Positions 1-7,897 are shown, counted from the stretch's first letter. The stretch is 16,152 nt of DNA from Bacteroidales bacterium UBA1205 (GCA_002309615.1 DBXT01000025.1:1-16152); one strand, 5' to 3'. Translations and numbers: made by a program. Notes: a model not told the origin generated them from the sequence alone.

Positions 1-3000
1 ACATATAAATACCTGTACCGCCACCATTGAATGAGTTGTTTAAAATACGAATATTACCCATTATCGGTGAGTTGGAATTACCATTGTACTTAACACCGCA
101 AGCATTGGTTCCTGTAGCGGAAGGATCCAAATAGAAACAACAGGAGTTAATTTCTATATTATCACAAGCCGATGCAAAGTTAACACCATCACCGGTGCTT
201 AAATCAAAAGTGATATTGGCGATGGTTACATTTTGGATGTTATCCAAAAGAACGCCGCCGCCGGTGAATACTACATCGTCACTATCGTTGGTAGAAGAGG
301 TAATGATTAAGGTATCGTTGGCGGTAAATAATCCTGCAAGAGGTTTGAGGTCTATGTTATCAGTGTATTTACCGGGTTCTATACTTAAAGTTACCTTACC
401 GTCTATACCGCATTTTTCCAATGTCTTAACAAATTGAGGCATGGAAGAGAAATCGGAAGTGGCTCCACCCATGGTATATATACCGTCAAGAGGGCCGTTA
501 CAGGTTACGATATCCACACTCAAAGTGTCATCATAATAAGCGGAATCATATACGTGGTTAGGAGTATCCACCCACATGGTGATATTGTCTATTTTGCCTG
601 CCACTGCAGTATAAGTTCCTAATGTTACTGTATCCACAAAGTCGGAAGGCAAAAGACCTGTCCATGCATAACTTACAGGTGTGCCGTTATTAATGGTGTA
701 TGTGATGTTGCAAGATGTTAAATCAGCAATACCTGCGTTACGTATCATGGCTTTGATAGGATGTGTTCCGGGGGAAACTCCGTCATCACTCGGGCTGACT
801 ATTTCTGCCAAGGCTACGGAATTGGTATCGCTTCTTCCCATGGTACGGATACGCAATACAGGGAACTCACTATACCAGCCGCTATAGGTAGGCATGCTAC
901 CATCATCGCTACAAGTAACGGAATTGTCATTGGTCAAATATTTGTCAAATACCCATTCCACATCATTATCATAAGATCCGTCATTGTTCATCCAATATAT
1001 CATCAAACTATTGCTATTGTTGAACATAAAAGGAGTGGTAAGAGCTATATCCATCCATTCTCCGTCTTTAGGAGTAACGCTACCCGACCATACCAAAGTA
1101 GCACCATCGGTAACAGGATTCACGTAGTCTGCATTGTAGAACATGGTATCGCTAACCATTTTCATATAGCATTGTTGGTTGGTCACAGGACCGTTCAAGT
1201 AGGAATATTCTACCTTGAAAGCAAGATTTCTAATCAAATTTGCATTGTTAGATAAATATCTGCCCGGCAAAATGATACGCGACCAACTATAGTCCATATA
1301 ACCGTTAAAAGGAACGTCATAACTAATACCATAATTAATGGTGTCACCTATATAAGTATATTGCGAACTGCCACCACCGACAAATTTGATATAATACCAT
1401 TGTGCGGTGTTAACCACATTGCCCAAACTATCGGTTTTGGTAACAGAATAATCTACTCGATTGCCAAAACGTATGTTAGGTATTACGGCATGCCACATGT
1501 TTTTACCTTGATAAGTCATAGGTATGGTTACACTAATAGGTGTATTGTTGGTATCAGGATAGGTATAGGTCATATTCAAAGCATCTATGCCGGCTCCTGA
1601 AAGGGTGCGTGCATGCAATTTCATCAAATACGGACCTGTAGAATATACTGTATCAATAGGAGCATCTATCCAAGTGAATACTATATCGGATGAACCATAT
1701 ACTATTTTTACCAATGTATCATCAAAAGTATTGGTATCTAACACATTGTTAGGCATGTTAATAGCTATAACTATAGTGTCTAATGTGTTAACTCTAGGAT
1801 GATAGGTACCTATAACAGTTGTATCCATATAGTCATCAGGAAGATTTCCTGTCCATGTATAAGGAGTTTGAGCCACTCCGTTAACCCACCAATTCACAAC
1901 AGCAGAATGTAAATCGGCATAGCCCTTGTTGCGGAACGATATGGTTACCGGAACTTGTGTAGTAGGAGAAGTGGCTACAGAGTCTTCCACAAGTATTTTT
2001 TCCAAAGCAACGGAGTTGCTATCCAAGATGGAACCTCCTAAATAAAACCAAGTAGTCGGCAAACTGGAAGTGGCAGCAGTAGTAGTACTACTACAATCCA
2101 ATTGTTCATAATGTCTGTCGGTACATGTATACGACTGACTATTATATGTCCAATATAAACGGTCGGATGAAGAATGACATACATTTAAAGCCGAACTATC
2201 TATATTGAAGAAATATAGATTATAGCCCGGATTGAGAACATACGGTTGGTCAAATACAATTTTGTTCAAACCATAATTAAATGTGATGTTTCCTTGATAT
2301 ACCAATGTAGCTCCTGCGCTAACCGGATCCACGTATCCTGATGTCATGTTTACATCATTGGTTTGCATCAAATAAATTCTATGATTATAACGTGTTATAG
2401 GACCGGAAGCCGGGGTATACCCTGTGTAAAAAGCAATACCGCTAATAGATATCGGATTGTTTGATCCGTTATTTTGAACCATATGCATTTGGAAAATGGT
2501 ATCACCTTTATATAAATGTCTTGACCAATTATAAGTACCACAACTTGGAGCAAACGGGTAAGAGCAGTCTCCACCGGTACCTGTATTCCAGCCAACCCGA
2601 ATGGAATCGCCGCTTGCAGATGCTGCCTTAGAGTGGGCACTGATAAATCCGCCACGAGCTATAGCATAGTTACCGACGGTATCATGTCCATATATAAAAT
2701 AAGTATAAGTAGTACCAAAAATATGTTGCGGTAACACGGCTTCCCATATAGAGTCACCGTCAACGGCAGTCATGAGTATGCTATCGGAGTGTGTGCCGTT
2801 AACCGCATGTTTAGCCGTATAGTTAAATACCGGATGAACCAAAGGAACTGCAGTACGTGCAGCCACTTTTGCTCTGATGGTGTAAGGTCCGGTATTACCG
2901 ACCGTATCACCCATGTTAGTTATAAATTCCACTATAGGAGGTTTGATTTCATACATGGAAGCAGAAAGTTCAAAATTGTCAATTACCCAACCATGAGAAA

Positions 3001-3574
3001 TTTGGGTACCTGCAGTATTCCCTTTCTTGATGATGAAACGAAACTGCACTCCTGAGTAGGATACATCATTGGAAAGGTCGAACAATTCTTCCTTCCACCA
3101 TGAATTAGCCGGCATAGCCAAACTATCAGAAGCATTCCATACAGAATAACTTGCTGCGTTAAAGCCGGTTGTGCCATAATTGGCAGCTCCGCCTCGATAA
3201 GATTTTACGGGCAACGCTTGCCATTGGGCACCTACGTTGTTGAGCTTGAATTCCACTCTTACTTCATCCATAGGAGAAACCTTACAGATGTGGCTGAAGC
3301 GGAGTGATACATAAGCGTAGTTGGAACAATCATACACCGGAGTGGTGAGTATCACCGAATCTCCTGTTCCGAAAGGAACTTCACTCCATATTGATTTGGT
3401 GCCGCTTACGGCCAAATTATAGGGGTTGTACGAAGTTGTCCATGCTGTACCGGGTGTTGAAGTGAAAGTATGGGTGTTCCCGTCAAAATTTTCACTGCCC
3501 ACCACAACGGCTTGAGCACTTGCTATTTGTAGCGATAGTATCAAACCACAAAAAAGCATAAAAAATTTTTTCAT
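1..3574 (-). CDS. Giant secreted modular surface protein, C-terminus beyond window
   Basis: I see one uninterrupted frame of 1191 codons from ATG 3574 to the left edge, with no stop, so the gene is partial at its 3' end. Residues 1-20 form a signal peptide (two Lys, hydrophobic core, ASA|QA cleavage). Residues about 27-200 resemble a choice-of-anchor J / MAM-like jelly-roll, opening with SENFDG and closing with GWVIDNFEL. A unit then occurs twice, diverged: an Ig-like beta domain (about 212-300 and 629-720), a beta-sandwich (about 345-462 and 762-872) and a CARDB-like domain (about 522-626 and 919-1020). From about 1026 a right-handed parallel beta-helix begins, rich in Asn, with rungs such as NVTIANITFDL. 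This architecture is typical of secreted adhesins or glycan-binding proteins of Bacteroidota. A type IX sorting domain or other anchor may follow off the edge. The exact role is unknown. Export and modularity are firm; domain family names are inferred by eye. Confidence 0.88.
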   Translation of the reverse strand, partial: MKKFFMLFCGLILSLQIASAQAVVVGSENFDGNTHTFTSTPGTAWTTSYNPYNLAVSGTKSIWSEVPFGTGDSVILTTPVYDCSNYAYVSLRFSHICKVSPMDEVRVEFKLNNVGAQWQALPVKSYRGGAANYGTTGFNAASYSVWNASDSLAMPANSWWKEELFDLSNDVSYSGVQFRFIIKKGNTAGTQISHGWVIDNFELSASMYEIKPPIVEFITNMGDTVGNTGPYTIRAKVAARTAVPLVHPVFNYTAKHAVNGTHSDSILMTAVDGDSIWEAVLPQHIFGTTYTYFIYGHDTVGNYAIARGGFISAHSKAASASGDSIRVGWNTGTGGDCSYPFAPSCGTYNWSRHLYKGDTIFQMHMVQNNGSNNPISISGIAFYTGYTPASGPITRYNHRIYLMQTNDVNMTSGYVDPVSAGATLVYQGNITFNYGLNKIVFDQPYVLNPGYNLYFFNIDSSALNVCHSSSDRLYWTYNSQSYTCTDRHYEQLDCSSTTTAATSSLPTTWFYLGGSILDSNSVALEKILVEDSVATSPTTQVPVTISFRNKGYADLHSAVVNWWVNGVAQTPYTWTGNLPDDYMDTTVIGTYHPRVNTLDTIVIAINMPNNVLDTNTFDDTLVKIVYGSSDIVFTWIDAPIDTVYSTGPYLMKLHARTLSGAGIDALNMTYTYPDTNNTPISVTIPMTYQGKNMWHAVIPNIRFGNRVDYSVTKTDSLGNVVNTAQWYYIKFVGGGSSQYTYIGDTINYGISYDVPFNGYMDYSWSRIILPGRYLSNNANLIRNLAFKVEYSYLNGPVTNQQCYMKMVSDTMFYNADYVNPVTDGATLVWSGSVTPKDGEWMDIALTTPFMFNNSNSLMIYWMNNDGSYDNDVEWVFDKYLTNDNSVTCSDDGSMPTYSGWYSEFPVLRIRTMGRSDTNSVALAEIVSPSDDGVSPGTHPIKAMIRNAGIADLTSCNITYTINNGTPVSYAWTGLLPSDFVDTVTLGTYTAVAGKIDNITMWVDTPNHVYDSAYYDDTLSVDIVTCNGPLDGIYTMGGATSDFSSMPQFVKTLEKCGIDGKVTLSIEPGKYTDNIDLKPLAGLFTANDTLIITSSTNDSDDVVFTGGGVLLDNIQNVTIANITFDLSTGDGVNFASACDNIEINSCCFYLDPSATGTNACGVKYNGNSNSPIMGNIRILNNSFNGGGTGIYM

Positions 3575-3643
3575 ACATTTACGTATTTTATTAGGCCTAC
3601 TCACTTAAGGGCATTTCGGCATACTCCACATAATTTCTGACTA

Positions 3644-3651
3644 CAAAAATA
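3644..3651 (-). promoter_or_regulatory. Bacteroidota -7 box (TATTTTTG) for the giant surface protein gene
   Basis: The minus strand reads TATTTTTG, an exact match to the TAnnTTTG -7 element of the Bacteroidota primary sigma factor. It predicts a transcription start near 3637 and a 5' leader of about 63 nt before ATG 3574. The -33 TTTG element is poor: GTGT lies at the expected spacing. Known from the phylum: the -7 box is the dominant signal. The assignment to this gene is inferred from position. Confidence 0.55.
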
Positions 3652-3930
3652 GCCGTTTTTTTTTAATTGAACACGGCATTAATGGCATTTTTTTCAAGAA
3701 AAAAAAGCAATAATATTACAAACGTATGATTATGAAAAAGATAATTTTTTTCTAAAATGGTATATTACGAATATTAATAATAAAAACATTGTCATCCGAT
3801 GAAAAATATCATATCTAAAGATGGTTCAAAATAAAAAAATGTATGATTTTATCTTATTTTCTCCGCAGGCAGTGTGATGAGGTTGGCAAAAAAAGCACCG
3901 TTTTTCTATAAATTCATCTTTTCGAACACA

Positions 3931-3956
3931 AAACAAAAGAGCCCTAAGGCTCCTTT
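3931..3956 (-). terminator. Rho-independent terminator of the rlmN-TPR-lipoprotein operon
   Basis: On the minus strand a 5-bp GC-rich stem GAGCC / GGCTC (3952-3948 and 3943-3939) encloses a 4-nt loop and is followed at once by TTTTGTTTTG. It lies about 125 nt past the stop of the lipoprotein gene and reads in that direction. On the plus strand the following tract is poorer in T, so minus-strand use is favoured. Confidence 0.6.
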
Positions 3957-3968
3957 AGATTTATTCCT

Positions 3969-4013
3969 TTAAGTTTTTTTCTTATCACCACCTCCACATC
4001 TGGTATTGGACAT
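3969..4013 (-). CDS. Possible 14-codon ORF (MSNTRCGGGDKKKT) before the terminator
   Basis: ATG 4013 opens a 14-codon frame ending in TAA, 64 nt after the lipoprotein stop and about 16 nt before the terminator hairpin, so it would sit on the tail of the same mRNA. The peptide has one Cys, then three Gly, then a charged DKKK tail. The region just upstream is A/T-rich without a clear ribosome-binding site. A weak TATTTTTA, one base off the -7 consensus, lies about 15 nt before the ATG. I do not recognise the peptide. A chance ORF is quite possible at this length. Confidence 0.2.
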   Translation of the reverse strand: MSNTRCGGGDKKKT

Positions 4014-4077
4014 GGAAGTATAAAGTGTAAAAATAACTACCGATTTTTCAGATTACATTTTTTTGTTAAATTCCCGC

Positions 4078-4587
4078 CTATTCTTCTTGTTCCCACAATT
4101 GCAATTCCTGCACCTTGAAATCGGCAGAGATAGGAAAACCTATTTCATAGGTCTGACTTGTTTGACCTATTTTGCCGTATACGCGAGAGGAAACAAAATA
4201 ATATTGAAAACGAATGGTGTCGGTATTGTCATCCAACATCACGCTATCCCAATAATTTATTCTTGTTTTTATCCACTCCAGCCTTTTATTCAATTCAAAC
4301 TGATCCACCCTCTCGTCCGGAGTTTCGGGTTCTATATACAGCAAATAATTATTTTCTATTTCTTCTTGTGCATTCTGCAATACTATTTTGTTCATATAGG
4401 CAAAATCCATATCGTTGAGCGAATCTTGCCCCAATATCAACACGCTATCCACCTGCAGCCCGTCTACATTAGCCTGCATATATTCTATGATGGTAGCCTT
4501 CAATTTTTTTTCCACAGATTGCTGTCTGAGCGAACAAGCACACAATAACAATGCAATGCAAGCATATATAAAAATTCTTTTTCCCAT
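4078..4587 (-). CDS. Small lipoprotein, function unknown
   Basis: This gene encodes 169 residues. The N-terminus MGKRIFIYACIALLLCACS is a lipoprotein signal: basic start, hydrophobic core and lipobox L15-C16-A17-C18, with C18 the predicted lipidated residue. The mature part is hydrophilic and acidic, with an early helical stretch (about 23-45) and a C-terminal region of beta-like segments such as IRFQYYFVSSRVYG. It ends in LQLWEQEE. I do not recognise a family. The start lies 11 nt after the stop of the TPR gene, and a terminator follows about 125 nt downstream, so it is the last sizeable gene of the rlmN operon. It probably sits in the periplasmic leaflet of an envelope membrane. Co-expression with the TPR protein suggests a shared envelope role, but that is inference from position only. 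Confidence 0.85.
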   Translation of the reverse strand: MGKRIFIYACIALLLCACSLRQQSVEKKLKATIIEYMQANVDGLQVDSVLILGQDSLNDMDFAYMNKIVLQNAQEEIENNYLLYIEPETPDERVDQFELNKRLEWIKTRINYWDSVMLDDNTDTIRFQYYFVSSRVYGKIGQTSQTYEIGFPISADFKVQELQLWEQEE

Positions 4588-4598
4588 TATATTTTTTA

Positions 4599-5822
4599 TT
4601 AATTACAATATTTTTTTACCCTGTTGACAGCTTCTTGATAATGAAATGACGCCGCCTTTTGCATGTCGCGACAAGCACCGTCATAATCGTGAAGAGCATC
4701 TTTGCATGCTCCTCTCAAATAATAAGCTTGTGCATGATTATTACAACGTTTTATCACCACATTCAAATCTTCTATTGCTAATTCATATTTTTTCATTTCC
4801 ATATAGGCTTTGGCCCTGGAAAAATAGATATCCCATGCCTTTGGACTAAGCTCTATGGCACGCTTGTAATCGGCAATAGCCGAAGTATAATAGCTTCTTT
4901 TAACATAGTTTTCCGCTCTATATAAATAAATACTGTAATTTTTTTTGTCTAAAGCCAAAGCCTTGGTGAATTCTTTTTGTGCCGTGACGGAATCGCCCAA
5001 AATGGAATAACACACTCCTCGTTTAGCATATATTTCCGGCTTTTTCATTCTAAAGGTGTCCACCAACACATTATAATCGGTTAAAGCAGAGCGATATTGC
5101 AAGGTGGTATAATAAAGGTCTGCCCGTGCTTTAAGCACTTCTGCCGTAAAGGCACCATGCTTTATAGCTTGAGAATAATCTTTGACGGCATTTTCCGACA
5201 AGCCCATCTCCTCATACACCTTCCCTCTATTCCAATAGGCTTCTGACATATTGTTACGAATTCGTATTACCATATTCCAATCCGCTAAAGCTTCTTTATT
5301 GTTTTTCATACGCATGTATGCTAAGGCTCTACCATAATAAGGCTGCCATTGGTTGGAATTGATACCTATGGCGGACGAATAATCGGCTATAGCATCCTTG
5401 TCGTTTGAGAGACTTTCATATACTTCTGCACGCAATATGTAAGCATTATAATAACCTGATTTCAAACCTATTGCTGTGGTAAGGTCTTCTATGGCCTTTT
5501 TATAATCTTTTACCACACGGGCATAATAGGCACCCCGCTGATAATAAGCCTCATAAAAATTGCTATTTTTAGCAATGGCACTATTATAGTCAGCCAAAGC
5601 CATATCGTGTTTTTTTAATGCTTCGTAGCATATACCTCTTTGCAAATAAGCATCAAAATAATAATCACTCTGCTTGATGATATAAGAAAAATCCGCTATG
5701 GCACCTGTAAAATCCGATTGCTGCATTTTGGCTATACCCGCATCGTACTTTTTGGACAATTCCTGTGTGTATGCCGTAAATATCAAGGTGATTATTGCTA
5801 TTAAAACTAATATTTTTTTCAT
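4599..5822 (-). CDS. Secreted TPR-repeat protein
   Basis: From ATG 5822 the product is 407 residues. MKKILVLIAIITLIFTAYTQ is a signal peptide. The rest is almost wholly tetratricopeptide repeats, about eleven units of 34 residues, with the A-x-x-D-Y/W-x-x-A/V-I pattern (ALADYNSAI, AIADYSSAI, ALADWNMVI, AIADYKRAI) and helix-A patterns such as AYYQRGAYY. TPR solenoids are protein-protein scaffolds; here it would act in the periplasm. The C-terminus (GACRDMQKAASFHYQEAV...YCN) is a tail common in Bacteroidota TPR proteins. An in-frame ATG at 5831 would add three residues. I prefer 5822 because it gives a cleaner signal peptide and an ATGA overlap with the rlmN stop (5819-5821), which implies translational coupling. 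The partner is unknown. Confidence 0.9.
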   Translation of the reverse strand: MKKILVLIAIITLIFTAYTQELSKKYDAGIAKMQQSDFTGAIADFSYIIKQSDYYFDAYLQRGICYEALKKHDMALADYNSAIAKNSNFYEAYYQRGAYYARVVKDYKKAIEDLTTAIGLKSGYYNAYILRAEVYESLSNDKDAIADYSSAIGINSNQWQPYYGRALAYMRMKNNKEALADWNMVIRIRNNMSEAYWNRGKVYEEMGLSENAVKDYSQAIKHGAFTAEVLKARADLYYTTLQYRSALTDYNVLVDTFRMKKPEIYAKRGVCYSILGDSVTAQKEFTKALALDKKNYSIYLYRAENYVKRSYYTSAIADYKRAIELSPKAWDIYFSRAKAYMEMKKYELAIEDLNVVIKRCNNHAQAYYLRGACKDALHDYDGACRDMQKAASFHYQEAVNRVKKYCN

Positions 5823-6856
5823 TTTTTGCATTGTTTATTAGCTAACTGACCACAGGCTGCATCTATATCGCAACCTTTGCTGTGTCGCAATTGCACTACC
5901 ATGTTTTTTTCCTCCAAATATCCCATAAAAGCATCTCGCTGCTGTTGAGCAGAACGGGTGAAAACGGTATGGCTGTTTTCGTTATACTCTATGATATTTA
6001 TTTTTACCGGAAATTGACGACAATACAATGCCAATTGTTTGGCATCATCCAAGCTGTCGTTAATGCCGTTGAGTAATAAATATTCAAATGTAATACGCTG
6101 ATTAGTAATTTGATGATAATATTTTAAAGCATCAGCCAACCGGATAAGCGACTGACTTTTGGCTATAGGCATTATCTGCTCACGCTTGCTTTGTATGGCA
6201 CTATGTAAAGAAACGGCCAATCCTATTTTGGGTTGTAACTGTGCCAATTGCTTAATACCCTCACTTACTCCTGCCGTGGATAATGTAATTCTTGACGGTG
6301 ACATGGCCATACCGTCTTGACTTGTAACTATATTCAAAGCGGCATTCACATTATCAATATTCAGCAAAGGTTCTCCCATGCCCATAATCACTACATTGCT
6401 TAAATGCGTACCATAATTTGCCTGCGATAATTCATTGGCCATATACACTTGATCATATATTTCGCCCACCGATAAATTTCGCACAAAACCCATGGTGCCC
6501 GTTGCACAAAAAACACAACCCATGGCACATCCCACTTGGGAAGATATACACACCGTTACCCTGTCGGATGAAGGAATAAGCACCATCTCTATATAATGCC
6601 CGTCGTGCAATTGCAATAAATATTTTCGTGATAAATCTTTACTTATTTGTTCCTTTTCTATTTTCACATGCTGCAATGTATAATTATTTTGCAACAATAA
6701 TCTCAATGAAGACGGAATGTTGGTCATGGATGCAAAATCGGGAACGTTTTTTTTCCACAACCAAGCATACACTTGTTTGGCACGAAAAGCCGCTTCTTTG
6801 TTTTTAACCAAATAATCGGTCAATTGTATTAAACTCTCATCACGAATATCCTGCAT
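5819..6856 (-). CDS. rlmN: RlmN, dual-specificity 23S rRNA (A2503-C2) / tRNA (A37-C2) methyltransferase
   Basis: RlmN is a radical SAM enzyme that methylates C2 of A2503 in 23S rRNA and of A37 in some tRNAs. From ATG 6856 it has 345 residues, a normal length. The [4Fe-4S] motif is C110-x3-C114-x2-C117 in SQVGCAMGCVFCATG. The SAM-binding GMGEP is at 159-163. The two methyl-transfer cysteines are C103 (VTVC) and C335 in the conserved GCDIDAACGQL tail. The frame can be read back to a TTG at 6877, but the -7 box at 6883-6890 puts the transcription start at about that TTG, so ATG 6856 with its A-rich leader (AAACAAAAT) is the likely start. It is the first gene of the operon with the TPR protein and lipoprotein. 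That company is unusual for an RNA-modifying enzyme, but no functional link is evident. Confidence 0.96.
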   Translation of the reverse strand: MQDIRDESLIQLTDYLVKNKEAAFRAKQVYAWLWKKNVPDFASMTNIPSSLRLLLQNNYTLQHVKIEKEQISKDLSRKYLLQLHDGHYIEMVLIPSSDRVTVCISSQVGCAMGCVFCATGTMGFVRNLSVGEIYDQVYMANELSQANYGTHLSNVVIMGMGEPLLNIDNVNAALNIVTSQDGMAMSPSRITLSTAGVSEGIKQLAQLQPKIGLAVSLHSAIQSKREQIMPIAKSQSLIRLADALKYYHQITNQRITFEYLLLNGINDSLDDAKQLALYCRQFPVKINIIEYNENSHTVFTRSAQQQRDAFMGYLEEKNMVVQLRHSKGCDIDAACGQLANKQCKK

Positions 6857-6882
6857 ATTTTGTTTGGGATGGTACAACTATG

Positions 6883-6890
6883 CAAAAATA
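6883..6890 (-). promoter_or_regulatory. -7 box (TATTTTTG) of the rlmN operon
   Basis: The minus strand reads TATTTTTG, matching TAnnTTTG. The predicted transcription start is near 6876, about 20 nt before ATG 6856. There is no good TTTG at -33. This element decides the rlmN start, since the upstream TTG 6877 would fall at or before the first transcribed base. Confidence 0.55.
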
Positions 6891-7122
6891 GCATTTTTTC
6901 AAATATTCCTGATAAGTAATGGTAATATTTGTTCTAAAATGACAACTTTCCGCACTAAGTTCAACAATTTATATAACACAAAACTTCTTCTAATTGTCTA
7001 AAACACTATAAAAACAGCTCGTTCCGCAAACATTAATTATGCTTATAATATATTGATTATATGTTATTTAGTTCGCCTACAAAAAAAATCAATCCACATA
7101 CATAACTTATATATAAAAAATG

Positions 7123-7130
7123 TATTTTTG
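7123..7130 (+). promoter_or_regulatory. -7 box (TATTTTTG) of the FGE-like gene
   Basis: TATTTTTG on the plus strand matches TAnnTTTG. A start near 7137 gives a leader of about 36 nt that contains AAAGGATTAAAT before ATG 7173. No clear -33 TTTG is present. Confidence 0.5.
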
Positions 7131-7172
7131 CGACATGGTAACTCAGTTTTAAAGGATTAAATAATTATAAAT

Positions 7173-7817
7173 ATGAAGATGAAAGTATTTAGCGGACTTT
7201 TTTTGACATTGACTTTGATGATGCTGACAACTATCACACGAGGGCAAACACCTTTCGGTACACTGAAGGTAAAAAATGCTGACAATGTGTATATAGACCG
7301 TACGGAAATCACCAATTTGGATTGGTTGGAATATCTTTATTACTTACAGAGAGAATACGGGGAAAATTCTCCTCAATATTTGGCAGCACTGCCGGATACC
7401 ACACAGACATCCTCTTCAAACAAGCCTTCTCTATACAGACTTCCTGCATACCACAGTCACCCCATAGTCGGCATTACTTGCAAGCAAGCGGCAGACTATG
7501 CTCAATGGCGAACCAAAGCGGCAAACATAATTTTGGAACAATCAGGTAAAAAATATCGTTTTGAATATCAATTGGCCACAGAAGAGGTGCTACAACAAGC
7601 TTTTTTGCAACAAAAAGACAAGTCGATTCCGGCTCAGGAATTAAAAGCCGTATCACGATCTGCCAAAAAAATAGTCAACATAGAGGGCAATGCCAAAGAA
7701 ATCACCGCCAACGGAACCGTTGTTACGGGTGCTGACAATGATAAATTAGCTTTTGAAACCTATCGGCAACCCGATTCATTAACAAGTTTCCGTTGCATGG
7801 CAAAAACAGTCAGATAG
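7173..7817 (+). CDS. Secreted degenerate FGE-sulfatase (SUMF1/GldJ-GldK-like) domain protein
   Basis: This gene encodes 214 residues with an N-terminal signal peptide (about 1-24, ending TRGQ). The rest lines up by eye with the formylglycine-generating-enzyme fold. VYIDRTEITNLDWLEYL (40-56) matches the opening F-x-M-x-x-x-E-V-T-N-x-x-Y. HPIVGITCKQAADYAQWR (96-113) matches the P-V-x-x-V-x-W-x-x-A-x-x-Y-C-x-W block. KKYRFEYQLATEEVL (126-140) matches YRLPTEAEWE, EGNAKEI (171-177) matches GNVWEW, and SFRCMA (205-210) matches GFR-[CL]. The R-G-G-S-W block and the paired active-site cysteines are not recognisable and the domain is short, so it is probably a structural, non-catalytic relative like the gliding/type IX secretion proteins GldJ and GldK. 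It is transcribed alone, from the 7123 promoter to the 7835 terminator. An alternative start is M3 (7179). Confidence 0.82.
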   Translation: MKMKVFSGLFLTLTLMMLTTITRGQTPFGTLKVKNADNVYIDRTEITNLDWLEYLYYLQREYGENSPQYLAALPDTTQTSSSNKPSLYRLPAYHSHPIVGITCKQAADYAQWRTKAANIILEQSGKKYRFEYQLATEEVLQQAFLQQKDKSIPAQELKAVSRSAKKIVNIEGNAKEITANGTVVTGADNDKLAFETYRQPDSLTSFRCMAKTVR

Positions 7818-7834
7818 ACAAAACAAGAGATAGT

Positions 7835-7862
7835 AAGGGAGATAGCATTCTCCCTTTTTTTC
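7835..7862 (+). terminator. Strong rho-independent terminator after the FGE-like gene
   Basis: A perfect 8-bp stem AAGGGAGA / TCTCCCTT (7835-7842 and 7849-7856) has the 6-nt loop TAGCAT. It runs straight into a T tract. It lies 18 nt after the stop codon and isolates the FGE-like gene from gluP. Confidence 0.88.
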
Positions 7863-7897
7863 TATATTTTTTATGCTTTTATTAAATGTGATACGTG

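Larger units (their letters stand above)
3575..4077. other. 503-bp intergenic region between surface protein and lipoprotein genes
   Basis: This A/T-rich spacer holds the -7 box of the surface-protein gene (3644-3651), the operon terminator (3931-3956) and the 14-codon ORF (3969-4013). Between 3652 and 3930 I see only homopolymer-rich sequence and very short plus-strand ORFs of 9, 11 and 31 codons without support. No tRNA or recognisable structured RNA is visible. Confidence 0.5.
6857..7172. other. Divergent intergenic region between rlmN and the FGE-like gene
   Basis: This A/T-rich spacer has the leftward promoter box of rlmN (6883-6890) and the rightward one of the FGE-like gene (7123-7130). 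I see no ORF, RNA or convincing inverted repeat in the roughly 230 bp between them. Confidence 0.5.

Noticed and set aside
761..1255. 164-codon plus-strand ORF inside the surface-protein gene
   Set aside because: It lies antisense to a continuous 1191-codon frame with clear beta-rich domains. Its translation is rich in Ile and His with no recognisable motif, as expected for an antisense shadow.
2036..2095. Low-complexity Thr/Ala/Ser stretch in the surface protein, considered as a phase-variable repeat
   Set aside because: The repeat of agt units is only a few copies long and the frame is intact. I see no tract likely to slip.
3726..3755. 9-codon plus-strand ORF MIMKKIIFF, like a clipped signal peptide
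   Set aside because: It stops after nine residues and no decayed continuation is visible downstream. Such strings arise easily in A/T-rich DNA.
3877..3972. 31-codon plus-strand ORF starting MRLAKK
   Set aside because: It crosses the terminator hairpin, has no promoter or ribosome-binding signal, and no recognised motif.
4063..4548. 161-codon plus-strand ORF opposite the lipoprotein gene
   Set aside because: The minus-strand frame has a proper lipobox and operon spacing. The plus-strand translation is a Phe/Ile-rich antisense shadow with no domain.
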